Shown piece by piece: positions 9,107 to 17,399 of a DNA stretch of 64,000 nucleotides (position 1 is the first letter of the stretch; each line of letters begins with the position of its first letter). The notes beneath the pieces were generated by a model. It did no database searches, was not told the origin of the DNA, and saw only the letters and a program-made list of their open reading frames with translations. Position numbers and translations under genes: made by a program. This stretch comes from JAKAWQ01 sp963840545 (GTDB taxonomy: Bacteria; Pseudomonadota; Alphaproteobacteria; Acetobacterales; Acetobacteraceae): assembly GCA_963840545.1 (NCBI GenBank), contig CAWIZE010000001.1:769957-833956 (forward strand), written 5' to 3'.

Positions 9107-10759
9107 CTACTTCACCCACGCGAGTTCGGGCTGGAAGTAGACCTGGCCGCTGAAGACGAAGTTCCCGACACGCTTCGAGACGAAATCCGCATGCTTCGGA
9201 TTGAGCATGGTCACCGTCGGCGCCTGGTCGGTGATCTGCTGGTCCACCTCGGCCCAGATCTTGTTGGCGCCGGCCGCATCGGTGAGCGAGAGGGTCATCG
9301 CCTTCTGCATCTCGGCATCGATCGACGTGTCGCAGAAGCCCGGCATGTTGATCGAGGTGTCGGAGCCGGGATGGAAGTTGGCGCAGCTATAGAGCACGTT
9401 GAGGAAGTCGGACGGCGCCGGGTAGTCCTGGTACCAATCGGTCACGCCGATCTGCACCTTGTTCTTCGTGTTCTGCAGATAGGTGAACTCGATGTCCGGC
9501 GAGATCCCCTTGACCGAGGCCTTGAAGCCGAGCTGGTTGAGCACGCTCTGCAGATAGACCCCCATCGCACGGTAGGGGTCGATCGTCTGGGTGATGATCG
9601 TCACGCTCTGGCCGATCGCCCCGGACTTCGCCATCAGCGCCTTGGCCTTCGCCATGTCGGGCGCCGTCCATTTCGTGCCGGGATTCTCGGTATACGGGCA
9701 GTAGGGCGCGTAGCCCGGCATCCCCGGTGGCAGCACCTGGCACGAAGGGCTCGCCAGCGCCGGCCCGCCATAGAGCTTCACGAGGTCGCCGCGGTTGATC
9801 GCGTAAGCCACCGCCTGGCGCGCCGCGAGATTGTTGAACGGCGCCAGATTGACGTTGAGCGTGAGGTAGAAATAGGCGAGCAGCGGATTGAGATGGAGCT
9901 GCTGGGGATACCTGGTCGCGATCTCGTTCAGCCGATCGACCGGGAGGTTGTCGAACATCCAGTCGTCCTGCCCGTTCTCGATCGCCGTCACCTGCGCATC
10001 GGGCGTCAGTCCGAAGCGGAAATCGATCTCATCGACATATCCCCAGGGCTGGGCGTCGGGGTTCCATTGCTTGAAATAGGGGTTGCGGACCATGATCAGC
10101 GCCCGGTTCGGATCATAGCTCTTGATCATGTAGGCGCCGGTGCCGGGGATCGGTGTCGTGCCCATGTCCTTGCCCGGCGTCCCCGCCGGCACGATCGAGC
10201 CGAAGGGAACCGCGAGCTGGTCGAGGAACTCCGAGTCCGCGTGCACGAGATGGAACGTCACGGTGTTGGCCGCGTCGTCCGCGACCACGCCGGGCAGGGT
10301 GCAGCTCGCCGGGGTTTTCACGCAGGCATCGCCGCCCTCGATCACGTTGTACCATGCGCCGGCATTCGGATTGAGCGCCTGGAACAGACGCACATAGGTC
10401 GCGCGGACATCGTCCGGCGTCAGCGTCTTGCCGTTGGAGAACTTGATGCCCGGGTGAAGCGTGAAGACATAGGTCTTGCCGCCGTCCGTCGGCGTCGGGA
10501 TCGCGGTGGCGAGGTCGGGCACGATGGTGAAGGCATCCGGACCGCCGGCCTTCTTGAACGTCACCAGCCCATCATAGAGGAACGGGAAGAGCTGCCAGTA
10601 TTTCAGCGTGTAGTTGACCTGCGGGTCGATCGTGCCCTCGGCCGCGGCCGCCACGAGGTTGAGCGTGCCGCCGTAATGCGGACCGCTCGGCGCGGCGAGC
10701 GCCGGGACGGCGGCGAAAGCGAGCGCCCCGGCGACGGCGGCTATGCGATGCAACCTCAT
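9107..10759 (-). CDS. dppA: Peptide ABC transporter solute-binding protein (family 5)
   Basis: 550 aa periplasmic binding protein. The start is ATG at 10759, preceded by GGAAGGAG about 7 bp upstream and followed by a Sec signal (RLHRIAAVAGALAFAAVPALA). Family-5 landmarks are present: GGTLNLV at the mature N-terminus, DPQVNYT, GIKFSNGKTLTPDDVRATYVR, and RQAVAYAINRGDLVKLYGG. It captures oligopeptides or similar ligands for the DppBCDF-like complex encoded directly downstream. The exact ligand cannot be read from sequence. Confidence 0.86.
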   Translation of the reverse strand: MRLHRIAAVAGALAFAAVPALAAPSGPHYGGTLNLVAAAAEGTIDPQVNYTLKYWQLFPFLYDGLVTFKKAGGPDAFTIVPDLATAIPTPTDGGKTYVFTLHPGIKFSNGKTLTPDDVRATYVRLFQALNPNAGAWYNVIEGGDACVKTPASCTLPGVVADDAANTVTFHLVHADSEFLDQLAVPFGSIVPAGTPGKDMGTTPIPGTGAYMIKSYDPNRALIMVRNPYFKQWNPDAQPWGYVDEIDFRFGLTPDAQVTAIENGQDDWMFDNLPVDRLNEIATRYPQQLHLNPLLAYFYLTLNVNLAPFNNLAARQAVAYAINRGDLVKLYGGPALASPSCQVLPPGMPGYAPYCPYTENPGTKWTAPDMAKAKALMAKSGAIGQSVTIITQTIDPYRAMGVYLQSVLNQLGFKASVKGISPDIEFTYLQNTKNKVQIGVTDWYQDYPAPSDFLNVLYSCANFHPGSDTSINMPGFCDTSIDAEMQKAMTLSLTDAAGANKIWAEVDQQITDQAPTVTMLNPKHADFVSKRVGNFVFSGQVYFQPELAWVK

Positions 10760-10788
10760 CGTATGTCTCCTTCCCTCCGAATCTCGGC

Positions 10789-11799
10789 TCATGATGTTTC
10801 TTTGCTCAACCGGGGGTCGTGCGCGGCGAGGAACTCTCCCACCACCTGCATGCAGAGCGAAGTCTCCTCGACATGCGGCATGTGGCTGGAGTGCTCGAAG
10901 ATCGTCCACCGCACGTCCGGAATCCGCTCCGCGTAGGGCCGCACCGTCGCCTCGGTCGCCTCGTCATGGCGGCCGGAGATCAGCAGCGTCGGCGCCGTGA
11001 TGCGGTCCAGCCGCTCGATGATGCTCCAGTCCTTGAGCGTGCCCACCACGTGGAACTCGGTCGGCCCGTTCATCGTATGATACACGGTGGGGTCGTCGGC
11101 GATCGCGTCGAAGCTGCGCGTCACCTCCGGCGGGTTCGGCACCACGCGGCAAACGTGCCGGTCATAAAACATCTTGGTCGCTGCCTGGTATTCGGGCGAA
11201 TCCAGCGTCCCCTCTGCCTCATGCTTGAGCAGGGTTGCCTGCACCTCCGCCGGCAGCGCGGCGCGCAACCGGTCCGCCTCGGCAACCCACAGCGCCATCG
11301 AGGCCGGCAAGTCGGCGATCACCAGCGCCCGCAGCCCCGCCGGCCGCCGCACCGCGTGCTCCGCGGCGAGCATCCCGCCCCAGGACTGCCCGATCAGATG
11401 GTAGGCCCCCGCGATCCCGAGATGCGCGAGCAGATTGTCGAGCTCGCCCAAGAACAGCCCGACGGTCCAGAAATCTTCGCCGTTCTCCCTCAGATGCGTC
11501 GAGCGCCCGTTGCCGATCTGGTCGTAATGGATGACGGCGCGCCCGCCTTCCGCCAGCAGCTTGAAGCTGTCCACATAGTCGTGGGTGCAGCCCGGCCCGC
11601 CATGCAGCACGACCACCGGCAGCGTCGCCGACCCGAGCGCGCCGGTGACCCTGTACCAGGTCCGCCATTCGCCGAACGTCGCCCCGCCGAACGTCGCGTA
11701 CCCTTCGCTCGTGGCGCCTGCTGTCACGTCGGCCGCCCCCTGCCCGGCTCTGCCCCTGCCTGGCCCAGTCGGGCCGCACTCTGTCGGCCCGTCCCGCAA
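10789..11799 (-). CDS. Alpha/beta hydrolase, S33 prolyl aminopeptidase-like
   Basis: Up to 336 aa. Motifs of the S33 (proline iminopeptidase) family: HGGPG forming the oxyanion hole, GQSWGG around the nucleophile Ser, SGRHDEAT around the acidic residue and HSSHMPH with the catalytic His. These cytosolic enzymes remove N-terminal Pro or other residues from short peptides. The gene sits 29 bp upstream of the peptide-binding protein gene, which suggests uptake followed by hydrolysis. The first ~24 residues look non-conserved; GTG at 11727 (VTAGATSEGY) is an alternative start. Confidence 0.8.
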   Translation of the reverse strand: MRDGPTECGPTGPGRGRAGQGAADVTAGATSEGYATFGGATFGEWRTWYRVTGALGSATLPVVVLHGGPGCTHDYVDSFKLLAEGGRAVIHYDQIGNGRSTHLRENGEDFWTVGLFLGELDNLLAHLGIAGAYHLIGQSWGGMLAAEHAVRRPAGLRALVIADLPASMALWVAEADRLRAALPAEVQATLLKHEAEGTLDSPEYQAATKMFYDRHVCRVVPNPPEVTRSFDAIADDPTVYHTMNGPTEFHVVGTLKDWSIIERLDRITAPTLLISGRHDEATEATVRPYAERIPDVRWTIFEHSSHMPHVEETSLCMQVVGEFLAAHDPRLSKETS

Positions 11800-11809
11800 C
11801 TAGCAAGCC

Positions 11810-12277
11810 CTATGCCACGGGCGGCCGGCCGCCGATCCTTTTCACCAGGTAGAAGCAGCGATGCCCCGGCGGGCAGTCCTCGAGCGTGCCGAAATGGGAA
11901 AACCCCATCCGCTCGTAAAAAGGCCGCGCCTGGAAGCTGAAGGTGTTGACGACGATGCCGCGGCAGCCGCGCGCCCGCGCCTCGTCCTCGGCGCCGCGGA
12001 GAAGGGCCGCGCCGATCCCCCGCCCGCGCAGCTCGGGCGGCACGTAAAGAACCTGGATCGCCAGCCAGCGATAGATCGTCTCGCCCGAAAGCCCGCCGAT
12101 GACCTCGCCGGCCGGCGCCCGCTGCAAGGCGAGCACGAGCGGGCGTGCCTCGGCCGGGCCGGCGAACGGCGCGTTGAAGGCCACCAGCGGCCGGGCGATC
12201 GCGGCGAAGAGCGCCGGCTCCGGCCGCTCGACCAGGACGATTTCCTCCGACGCCGCCCCCGCCAGCACCTCACCCAC
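11810..12277 (-). CDS. GNAT-family N-acetyltransferase
   Basis: 155 aa from GTG at 12277. The acetyl-CoA-binding motif A reads VPPELRGRGIGAALLRGAEDEARARG, and FYERMGFSHFG is the typical motif B region. The substrate is unknown. It ends 10 bp before the S33 peptidase gene and may be the first gene of the peptide-uptake operon. It is divergent from the TPR gene, with 96 bp between the starts in which no clear promoter motif was recognised. Confidence 0.8.
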   Translation of the reverse strand: MGEVLAGAASEEIVLVERPEPALFAAIARPLVAFNAPFAGPAEARPLVLALQRAPAGEVIGGLSGETIYRWLAIQVLYVPPELRGRGIGAALLRGAEDEARARGCRGIVVNTFSFQARPFYERMGFSHFGTLEDCPPGHRCFYLVKRIGGRPPVA

Positions 12278-12373
12278 GCGCGCTCTCCACCGCCCCGCGC
12301 GCTCCAGAATGCGACCAACCCCTTAACAACCCCTCTTTGCGATTTGCCAACCTCCCGCGCCCAGGCTGCCCCG

Positions 12374-14281
12374 ATGCCAGCCCCTCGCGCCCACCTGGAA
12401 GAAGCGGCGCGGCGCCTCCGCGCGGGAGACGCCGCCGGCGCGGAGGCCCGCCTCGAAACCATCCTCGCCGCCGCCCCCGGCGATCCCGACGCGCTCCATC
12501 TGCTCGGCCTCGCCGCCCACCGCGGCGGTCGCCATGCGGAGGCCTGCGCCGCGATCGAAGCGGCGGTGGCGCGGCGCCCGAAGGTCGCGCTCTACCGCGC
12601 CAATCTCGGCCGCGCGCTCGCCGCCGCCGGGCGCCTCCCCGAGGCCCAAGCCGCGCTCGGCACCGCCCTCGCGGCCTGCCCGGCCGACGCCGACCTCCAC
12701 TACGATCTCGCCCTCGTCCTCGCCCGCTCCGGCCGCACCGCCGAGGCGGCCGCCCGCTACCGCGCCGCCATCGCCCTCGCCCCCGCCGACGCCCCCATCC
12801 GGGCCGAGGCCCACAACAATCTCGGCGCCGCGCTCGCCGCCCTCGGCGAGACCGACGAAGCCGAGGCCGCCTACCGCGCCGCGCTCCGCCTCGCCCCCAC
12901 CCACCCCGCCGCCCACGCCAATCTCGGCGCGCTCCTCTGCCGCCTCGGCCGCTTCGCCGAGGCCGAGACCGCCCTCCGCCGGGCGCTTGCCGCTTCGCCC
13001 GACTTCCCCGCCGCCCTCAACAGCCTCGGCACCGCGCTCGCCGCCCTCGGCCGCCCCGCCGAGGCGGAATCCTGCTACCGCCGCGCCCTCGCCCTCGACC
13101 CCACCTACGCCGAGCCCCACAACAATCTCGGCACGCTGCTCCACTCCGCCGGGCGCTTCGCCGAGGCCGAGCAGGCCCTCCGCCGCGCCCTCGCCCTCGA
13201 CCCCGCCCACCCCGAAGCCCACACCAATCTCGGCAACGTCCTCGCCGCCCTCGGCCACCTTCCCAAATCCGTCGCCGCCCACCGCATCTCCCTCCGCCTC
13301 CGCCCCGCCGAGCCCGAGACCGAATACAATCTCGGCGTCGCCCTCCTCTCGGCCGGGCGCCTCCGCCAAGGCTGGGCGGGCTACGAGCGCCGCTGGGACC
13401 GCCGCGGCGCCGCCCGCCGCGACCTCCCCGGCCCGCTGTGGACCGGCGACGCCCTCGGCGGCCGCCGCATCCTCGTCCATGCCGAACAGGGCATCGGCGA
13501 CACCATCCAGTTCTGCCGCTTCCTCCCCCTCCTCAATTCTCCCCACCTCATCCTCGAAGTGCCGCCCCCGCTCTTTCGCCTCCTCTCCGCGCAGCGCCTC
13601 GCCGCGCAAATCATCCCCCGCGGCGACCCGCTCCCCCCCTTCGACCTCCATTGCCCGCTGATGAGCCTGCCGCACCGCCTCGGCACCACGCTCGAGACCA
13701 TCCCCCCCGCGCCCTATCTCGCCGCCGATCCCGCCCTCGCCGCCGATTGGGCCGCCCGCCTCTCCCCATTGGCTTGCCTCAAGGGGGCCGGCCTCAAGAT
13801 CGGCCTCGCCTGGGCCGGCAACCCGGACTACGCCGCCGATTCCCGCCGCTCGCTCGACCCCGCGCTCCTCGCCCCCCTCCTCGCCCTCCCCAATTTTTCC
13901 TTCGTCTCCCTCCAACCCACCGCCTCGCCCCCACCACCCATCTTCCAGCCCCCCGGCCTCGCCGACTTCGCCGACACCGCCGCCCTCATCGCCGCCCTCG
14001 ACCTCGTCATCGCCGTCGACACCGCCGTCGCCCATCTCGGGGCCGCGCTCGGCAAGCCGGTCTGGCTGCTCAACCGGTTCGATGCCTGCTGGCGCTGGCT
14101 CCGCGCCCGCGCGGACAGCCCCTGGTACCCGACGCTTCGTCAGTTCCGCCAGGAAAGCCCGGGCGATTGGCACGGCGTCATCGCCGCCGTCCGCGCCGCC
14201 CTCGCGCCCACCGCCCACCCCGGATTAGGCTCAGGCGCACCGCGTCATGACGGCGCGCATCCAGCCGGGAGAGCACGATGA
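12374..14281 (+). CDS. TPR repeat protein with GT9-like glycosyltransferase domain
   Basis: 635 aa. Residues ~5-350 are about nine tetratricopeptide repeats (pattern N-LG-LA-GR-AEA-RRALALDP). The C-terminal half (about 370-620) resembles the glycosyltransferase-9/heptosyltransferase fold: ILVHAEQGIGDTIQF, LKIGLAWAGNPDY, and DLVIAVDTAVAHLGAALGKPVWLL. Such proteins are common in Acetobacteraceae and are presumed to glycosylate surface or secreted targets. The DNA is extremely rich in C at third positions. The stop overlaps the next start (ATGA). Confidence 0.8.
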   Translation: MPAPRAHLEEAARRLRAGDAAGAEARLETILAAAPGDPDALHLLGLAAHRGGRHAEACAAIEAAVARRPKVALYRANLGRALAAAGRLPEAQAALGTALAACPADADLHYDLALVLARSGRTAEAAARYRAAIALAPADAPIRAEAHNNLGAALAALGETDEAEAAYRAALRLAPTHPAAHANLGALLCRLGRFAEAETALRRALAASPDFPAALNSLGTALAALGRPAEAESCYRRALALDPTYAEPHNNLGTLLHSAGRFAEAEQALRRALALDPAHPEAHTNLGNVLAALGHLPKSVAAHRISLRLRPAEPETEYNLGVALLSAGRLRQGWAGYERRWDRRGAARRDLPGPLWTGDALGGRRILVHAEQGIGDTIQFCRFLPLLNSPHLILEVPPPLFRLLSAQRLAAQIIPRGDPLPPFDLHCPLMSLPHRLGTTLETIPPAPYLAADPALAADWAARLSPLACLKGAGLKIGLAWAGNPDYAADSRRSLDPALLAPLLALPNFSFVSLQPTASPPPPIFQPPGLADFADTAALIAALDLVIAVDTAVAHLGAALGKPVWLLNRFDACWRWLRARADSPWYPTLRQFRQESPGDWHGVIAAVRAALAPTAHPGLGSGAPRHDGAHPAGRAR

Positions 14282-15888
14282 AGCGACGGACCTTCCTTCA
14301 GGCCGCCTCGGCCACCTTGGCCGCGCCCCTCGTCGCATCCCTGGCCGCGCCACGCATCAGCCAGGCGGCGAACGCGCGCGTCCTCCGCTTCGTCCCCCAG
14401 ACCGACGTCTCGATCCTCGATCCCGTCTGGACCACCACCTACCCGACCCGCGACCACGGCTACCTCGTCTTCGACACGCTCTACGGCCAGCTCGGGCCGG
14501 AGCACGGCTTCGCCCCGTCGCCGCAGATGCTCGCGGGCCACACAATCTCGAGCGACGGCAAGGAATGGCGCCTCACGCTGCGCCCGGGCCTCAAATTCCA
14601 CGACAACGAACCCGTCCTCGCGCGCGATTGCGCCGCCAGCATCCGCCGCTGGGGCGCCCGCGATTCCTTCGGCCAGGCGCTGATGGCGGCAACCGACGAA
14701 ATCACCGCCGCCGACGACCGCACCATCCTCTTCCGCCTCAAGCGCCCCTTTCCGCTCCTGCCGCAGGCGCTCGGCAAGAGCCCACCCAACATGTGCGCGA
14801 TGATGCCCGAGCGCCTCGCCCTGACCGACCCGTTCACGCAGGTCACCGAGATGATCGGCAGCGGGCCGTACAAATTCAACGCGGCCGAGCGCGTGACCGG
14901 CTCGCGCCTCGTCTATGACCGTTTTTCCGCCTATGTCCCGCGCCCCTCCGGCACGCCCGAATGGACCGCGGGCCCGAAGGTCACCCACTTCGACCGCATC
15001 GAATGGCACATCATCCCGGACCCTTCCACCGCCCTCGCGGCCCTCGCGACCGGCGAGGTCGATTGGTGGTGGATCCCCGACGCGCTCCTCCTCCCCGCGC
15101 TCCGCGCCAACCATGACATCGCCGTGCGCGTCGTCGATCCCACCGGCTTCATCGGCACCATGCGCTTCAACTGGCTCAACCCGCCCTTCGACAATCCCGC
15201 CATCCGCCGCGCCATCGTCGGCGCCGTCAGCCAGGCCGAATACATGACCGCGGTGGTCGGCCGCGATCCAAACCTCTGGCGCGACGGCGTCGGATATTTC
15301 TGCCCCGGCACGCCGATGGCGAGCGCCGCCGGCCTCGCGGCGCTGACCGCCCCGCGCGATCTCTCCCTCGTCAAAAAGAATCTTGAATCCGCGGGCTATC
15401 GCGGCGAGAAAGTGGTCCTCCTCGCGCCGCAGAACATCCCGACCGTCAAGGCGGTCGCCGATGTCTGCAACGACATGCTGAAGAAAATCGGGCTGAATGT
15501 CGATTACGCCGCGATGGACTGGGGCACGCTGGTCGCCCGGCGGACCAGCGCGGCACCGATCGACAAGGGCGGCTGGAGCATCTTTTCCACGTTCTGGGCC
15601 GGGCTCGACATGTACAGCCCGGCGATCAACCCGTTCCTCCGCTGCAACGGCAAGGATGCCGCGCCCGGCTGGCCGACCGACGCCACCATGGAATCGCTCC
15701 GCGACGACTGGCTCGCCGCGCCCGATCAGGCGAGCCAGAAAAAAATCGCCGTCGCGATGCAGCGCCGCGCCTTCGAGATCGTGCCCTATATCCCGCTCGG
15801 ACAGCAGTTCAACCCCACCGCCCACCGCACCGATATCACCGGAATCCTCGACGGCATCCCGGTCTTCTGGAACATCCGCCGAAGTTAG
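14278..15888 (+). CDS. ABC transporter solute-binding protein (family 5), orphan
   Basis: 536 aa periplasmic binding protein with a twin-arginine-like leader (MKRRTFLQAASATLAAPLVA). Family-5 features: ILDPVWTTTY, LRPGLKFHDNEPVLARDCAASIRRW, the GSGPYKF block and a C-terminal GIPVFWNIRR. Ligands of this family include peptides, nickel and glycosides; none can be chosen here. The start overlaps the TPR-glycosyltransferase stop by four bases. No permease or ATPase gene lies next to it; the only complete peptide system nearby has its own binding protein and lies on the other strand. Confidence 0.83.
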   Translation: MKRRTFLQAASATLAAPLVASLAAPRISQAANARVLRFVPQTDVSILDPVWTTTYPTRDHGYLVFDTLYGQLGPEHGFAPSPQMLAGHTISSDGKEWRLTLRPGLKFHDNEPVLARDCAASIRRWGARDSFGQALMAATDEITAADDRTILFRLKRPFPLLPQALGKSPPNMCAMMPERLALTDPFTQVTEMIGSGPYKFNAAERVTGSRLVYDRFSAYVPRPSGTPEWTAGPKVTHFDRIEWHIIPDPSTALAALATGEVDWWWIPDALLLPALRANHDIAVRVVDPTGFIGTMRFNWLNPPFDNPAIRRAIVGAVSQAEYMTAVVGRDPNLWRDGVGYFCPGTPMASAAGLAALTAPRDLSLVKKNLESAGYRGEKVVLLAPQNIPTVKAVADVCNDMLKKIGLNVDYAAMDWGTLVARRTSAAPIDKGGWSIFSTFWAGLDMYSPAINPFLRCNGKDAAPGWPTDATMESLRDDWLAAPDQASQKKIAVAMQRRAFEIVPYIPLGQQFNPTAHRTDITGILDGIPVFWNIRRS

Positions 15889-15901
15889 GAAGTCGGACAA
15901 T

Positions 15902-15976
15902 GTTGGGGGCTGCGCCCCCAGCAGGGGCCCCGCCCCTGCACCCCGCTGGGGCCTTGAGGCCCCAGACCCCCATCCC
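15902..15976. repeat. Multi-hairpin repeat cluster (copy 2)
   Basis: Three consecutive GC hairpins with 3-4 base loops (TGGGGGC/GCCCCCA, GCAGGGGC/GCCCCTGC, TGGGGCC/GGCCCCA), ending in CCAGACCCC as in copies 1 and 3. It starts 13 bp after the stop of the solute-binding protein and may terminate its transcript. The remaining bases to 16069 hold no recognised feature. Confidence 0.75.
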
Positions 15977-16069
15977 TTCAGCGCGTGCGGCGGAGAAGCG
16001 AAGCGCATTTCGCCTTCACTTGGACGAATGTCAGGGGTCAGAGCACTGCGCCGACAGAAACGAGCGCCC

Positions 16070-16098
16070 TTGATAGTAAGGCGTTTTTGCCTTACATA
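16070..16098 (+). promoter_or_regulatory. Toxin-antitoxin promoter with internal operator
   Basis: TTGATA (16070-16075) and TACATA (16093-16098), 17 bp apart, form a plausible sigma-70 promoter. Between and overlapping them lies the inverted repeat GTAAGGC-GTTTTT-GCCTTAC (16076-16095). An operator placed between -35 and -10 is what an autoregulating AbrB/MazE-type antitoxin needs. Confidence 0.65.
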
Positions 16099-16122
16099 TG
16101 CGGTTCCGCTTGAGGCATGCCC

Positions 16123-16374
16123 ATGAGCACGCTCACTGTCACCGCCAAAGGCCAGGTCACGCTGCGCAAGGATCTCCTGAAGCATCTGGGCGTGCACCCT
16201 GGTGAGAAAATTACCGTCGAAAAACTTCCCGATGGCAGGATCGAGATGAAGGCCGAGCGGCCGGCCGGCAAGATCTCGGATGTCTTCGATTTTTTGAAAA
16301 GAGAGAACGGCCCATCCTTGTCGATCGAGGAAATCGATGAAATCGCCAAACGGGGCTGGGCCGGCAGGCGGTGA
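16123..16374 (+). CDS. AbrB/MazE-type antitoxin
   Basis: 83 aa from ATG at 16123, which has GAGG seven bases upstream; the ATG at 16117 is too close to that site. The N-terminal half is a swapped-hairpin AbrB DNA-binding domain (STLTVTAKGQVTLRKDLLKHLGVHPGEKI), and the C-terminal tail (KISDVFDFLKRENG) would wrap and inhibit the toxin. It overlaps the PIN-toxin start by four bases, the normal arrangement for a toxin-antitoxin pair, and is probably autoregulated through the palindrome upstream. Confidence 0.85.
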   Translation: MSTLTVTAKGQVTLRKDLLKHLGVHPGEKITVEKLPDGRIEMKAERPAGKISDVFDFLKRENGPSLSIEEIDEIAKRGWAGRR

Positions 16375-16769
16375 AGATCACAGCCGATACCAACGTTCTC
16401 GTTCGGGCCATTACCGGCGACGATGAGCATCAAAGCAAGCTCGCTCAGGCGGAACTGACGAATGCCGACGTCGTTGCCCTGGCGCTGCCGGCGCTCTGCG
16501 AACTGGTTTGGGTGCTGTCGCGCGGCTACAAAATCCCCTCGACCGACATAGCGCAATCGGTTCGCCGCCTGATGAACGCTGCGAACGTCGTGGCGAACCG
16601 GCCCGCGGTGGAGGCCGGGCTGGCGATCCTGGATGCAGGCGGCGATTTCGCCGACGGCGTCATCGCCTATGAAGGAAGCTGGCTTGGTGCGGAGATCTTC
16701 ATCTCTTTCGGCAAGACGGCCGTGAAGCTGATGGAAGCGCATGGCCAGTCCGCCCGTCTGCTGTCGTAG
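16371..16769 (+). CDS. PIN-domain toxin (VapC-type ribonuclease)
   Basis: 132 aa from GTG at 16371, overlapping the antitoxin stop. PIN-domain acidic residues are visible: Asp6 in ITADTNVLVRA, Glu44 in ALCELVWVL, and Asp92/Asp95 in GDFADGVIA. The fourth, less conserved acidic position (usually Asp in a TFD motif near the C-terminus) reads ISFGKTAVKL here, with Gly instead. VapC toxins cleave tRNA or rRNA. Activity of this copy is not certain given that change. Confidence 0.83.
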   Translation: MKITADTNVLVRAITGDDEHQSKLAQAELTNADVVALALPALCELVWVLSRGYKIPSTDIAQSVRRLMNAANVVANRPAVEAGLAILDAGGDFADGVIAYEGSWLGAEIFISFGKTAVKLMEAHGQSARLLS

Positions 16770-16950
16770 CCCGTCTCTGGCGTAGAATTTATCCTGGCGT
16801 TTCTCGGACAGCGATTGCATGTCGCCGTCGTCACGGCGCGGGACGATGCCATTCACGTCGTGGAGGCCTACCGTCGGCAAGGCCCCGGCTGGCAGGCGCA
16901 CATGAACGAGGTGCTGCGCCGGCACATGCCGCGGCATGGAAAAAATTGAG
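16770..16950 (+). pseudogene. BrnA-like antitoxin, C-terminal remnant
   Basis: Directly after the toxin stop, the same frame stays open to TGA at 16948-16950 and ends with VEAYRRQGPGWQAHMNEVLRRH, the conserved C-terminal block of BrnA-type antitoxins (FRATGPGWQTRINxAL). There is no start codon or N-terminal region of normal length (only a possible TTG at 16815), and no BrnT toxin is adjacent. It is most simply a fossil of a second toxin-antitoxin locus. Confidence 0.5.
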
Positions 16951-17280
16951 AACTTCCATCATCCCGCAGGTCCCGGCGGCCCCAGAAGCACACCCCAGAA
17001 ACACACCCCAGAAACACACCCCAGAAACACACCCCAGAAACACACCGAAGAAGCGCACCGACCTGACCGTCGCGGCCCGAGGCTCCCGCGCGTTCGGCGC
17101 TCGCCTGGCTGAAGCGCGTGCGGCGATGGAGGCGCTGGCCGCGTCGCTACCGCCCGAAGAGCTCAACCGCGTCGGGTTCCGCCTCTATGAGCGGTTCCGG
17201 CCTGAGTCCCCGAGGGTGTGAAGGGATGGGGCGCCAAGGGCGAGCTGCAGATCGAGCGGATCAGGGAGGCGAGGGCGTAG
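16946..17280 (+). pseudogene. Frameshifted small conserved gene with tandem-repeat N-terminus
   Basis: The frame from TTG 16946 ends at 17219 in PESPRV-stop. Adding one C near 17211-17214 restores PESPEGVKGWGAKGELQIERIREARA up to TAG at 17280, which reads as a natural continuation of LPPEELNRVGFRLYERFRPE. I know this C-terminal block only as an uncharacterised alphaproteobacterial family. The N-terminal part is overrun by five copies of a 13-bp repeat and is probably not the original start. Function unknown. Confidence 0.55.
16980..17046 (+). repeat. 13-bp tandem repeat, about five copies
   Basis: Unit CCCCAGAAACACA, with three to four perfect copies flanked by degenerate ones. As 13 is not a multiple of three, each change in copy number shifts the reading frame across it. 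Confidence 0.85.
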
Positions 17281-17399
17281 CGCCCACGCCATGAACGAGC
17301 TCGACGTCCGGCGGGCCGCCCGGCTGCTTCGCGAGGAGCCTGGCATCCTCGCGGAGGATCGGGCCCGAGACCGGCATCGCCCGGCCGAGGCCCGGGATC

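Noticed and set aside
12323..14218. 631-codon minus-strand frame opposite the TPR gene
   Set aside because: Repetitive EGG/GAE text is the complement of the TPR repeats, not a protein family.
16831..17166. Minus-strand frame with Cys/Gly/Val-rich repeats (GVFLGCVSGVCFWG)
   Set aside because: The repeat is the reverse reading of the 13-bp tandem array; no start context or family match.
17281..17399. Small plus-strand ORF starting MNELDVRRAARLLREE at 17291
   Set aside because: It runs antisense into the DUF1127 gene, has no ribosome site and no recognisable continuation.
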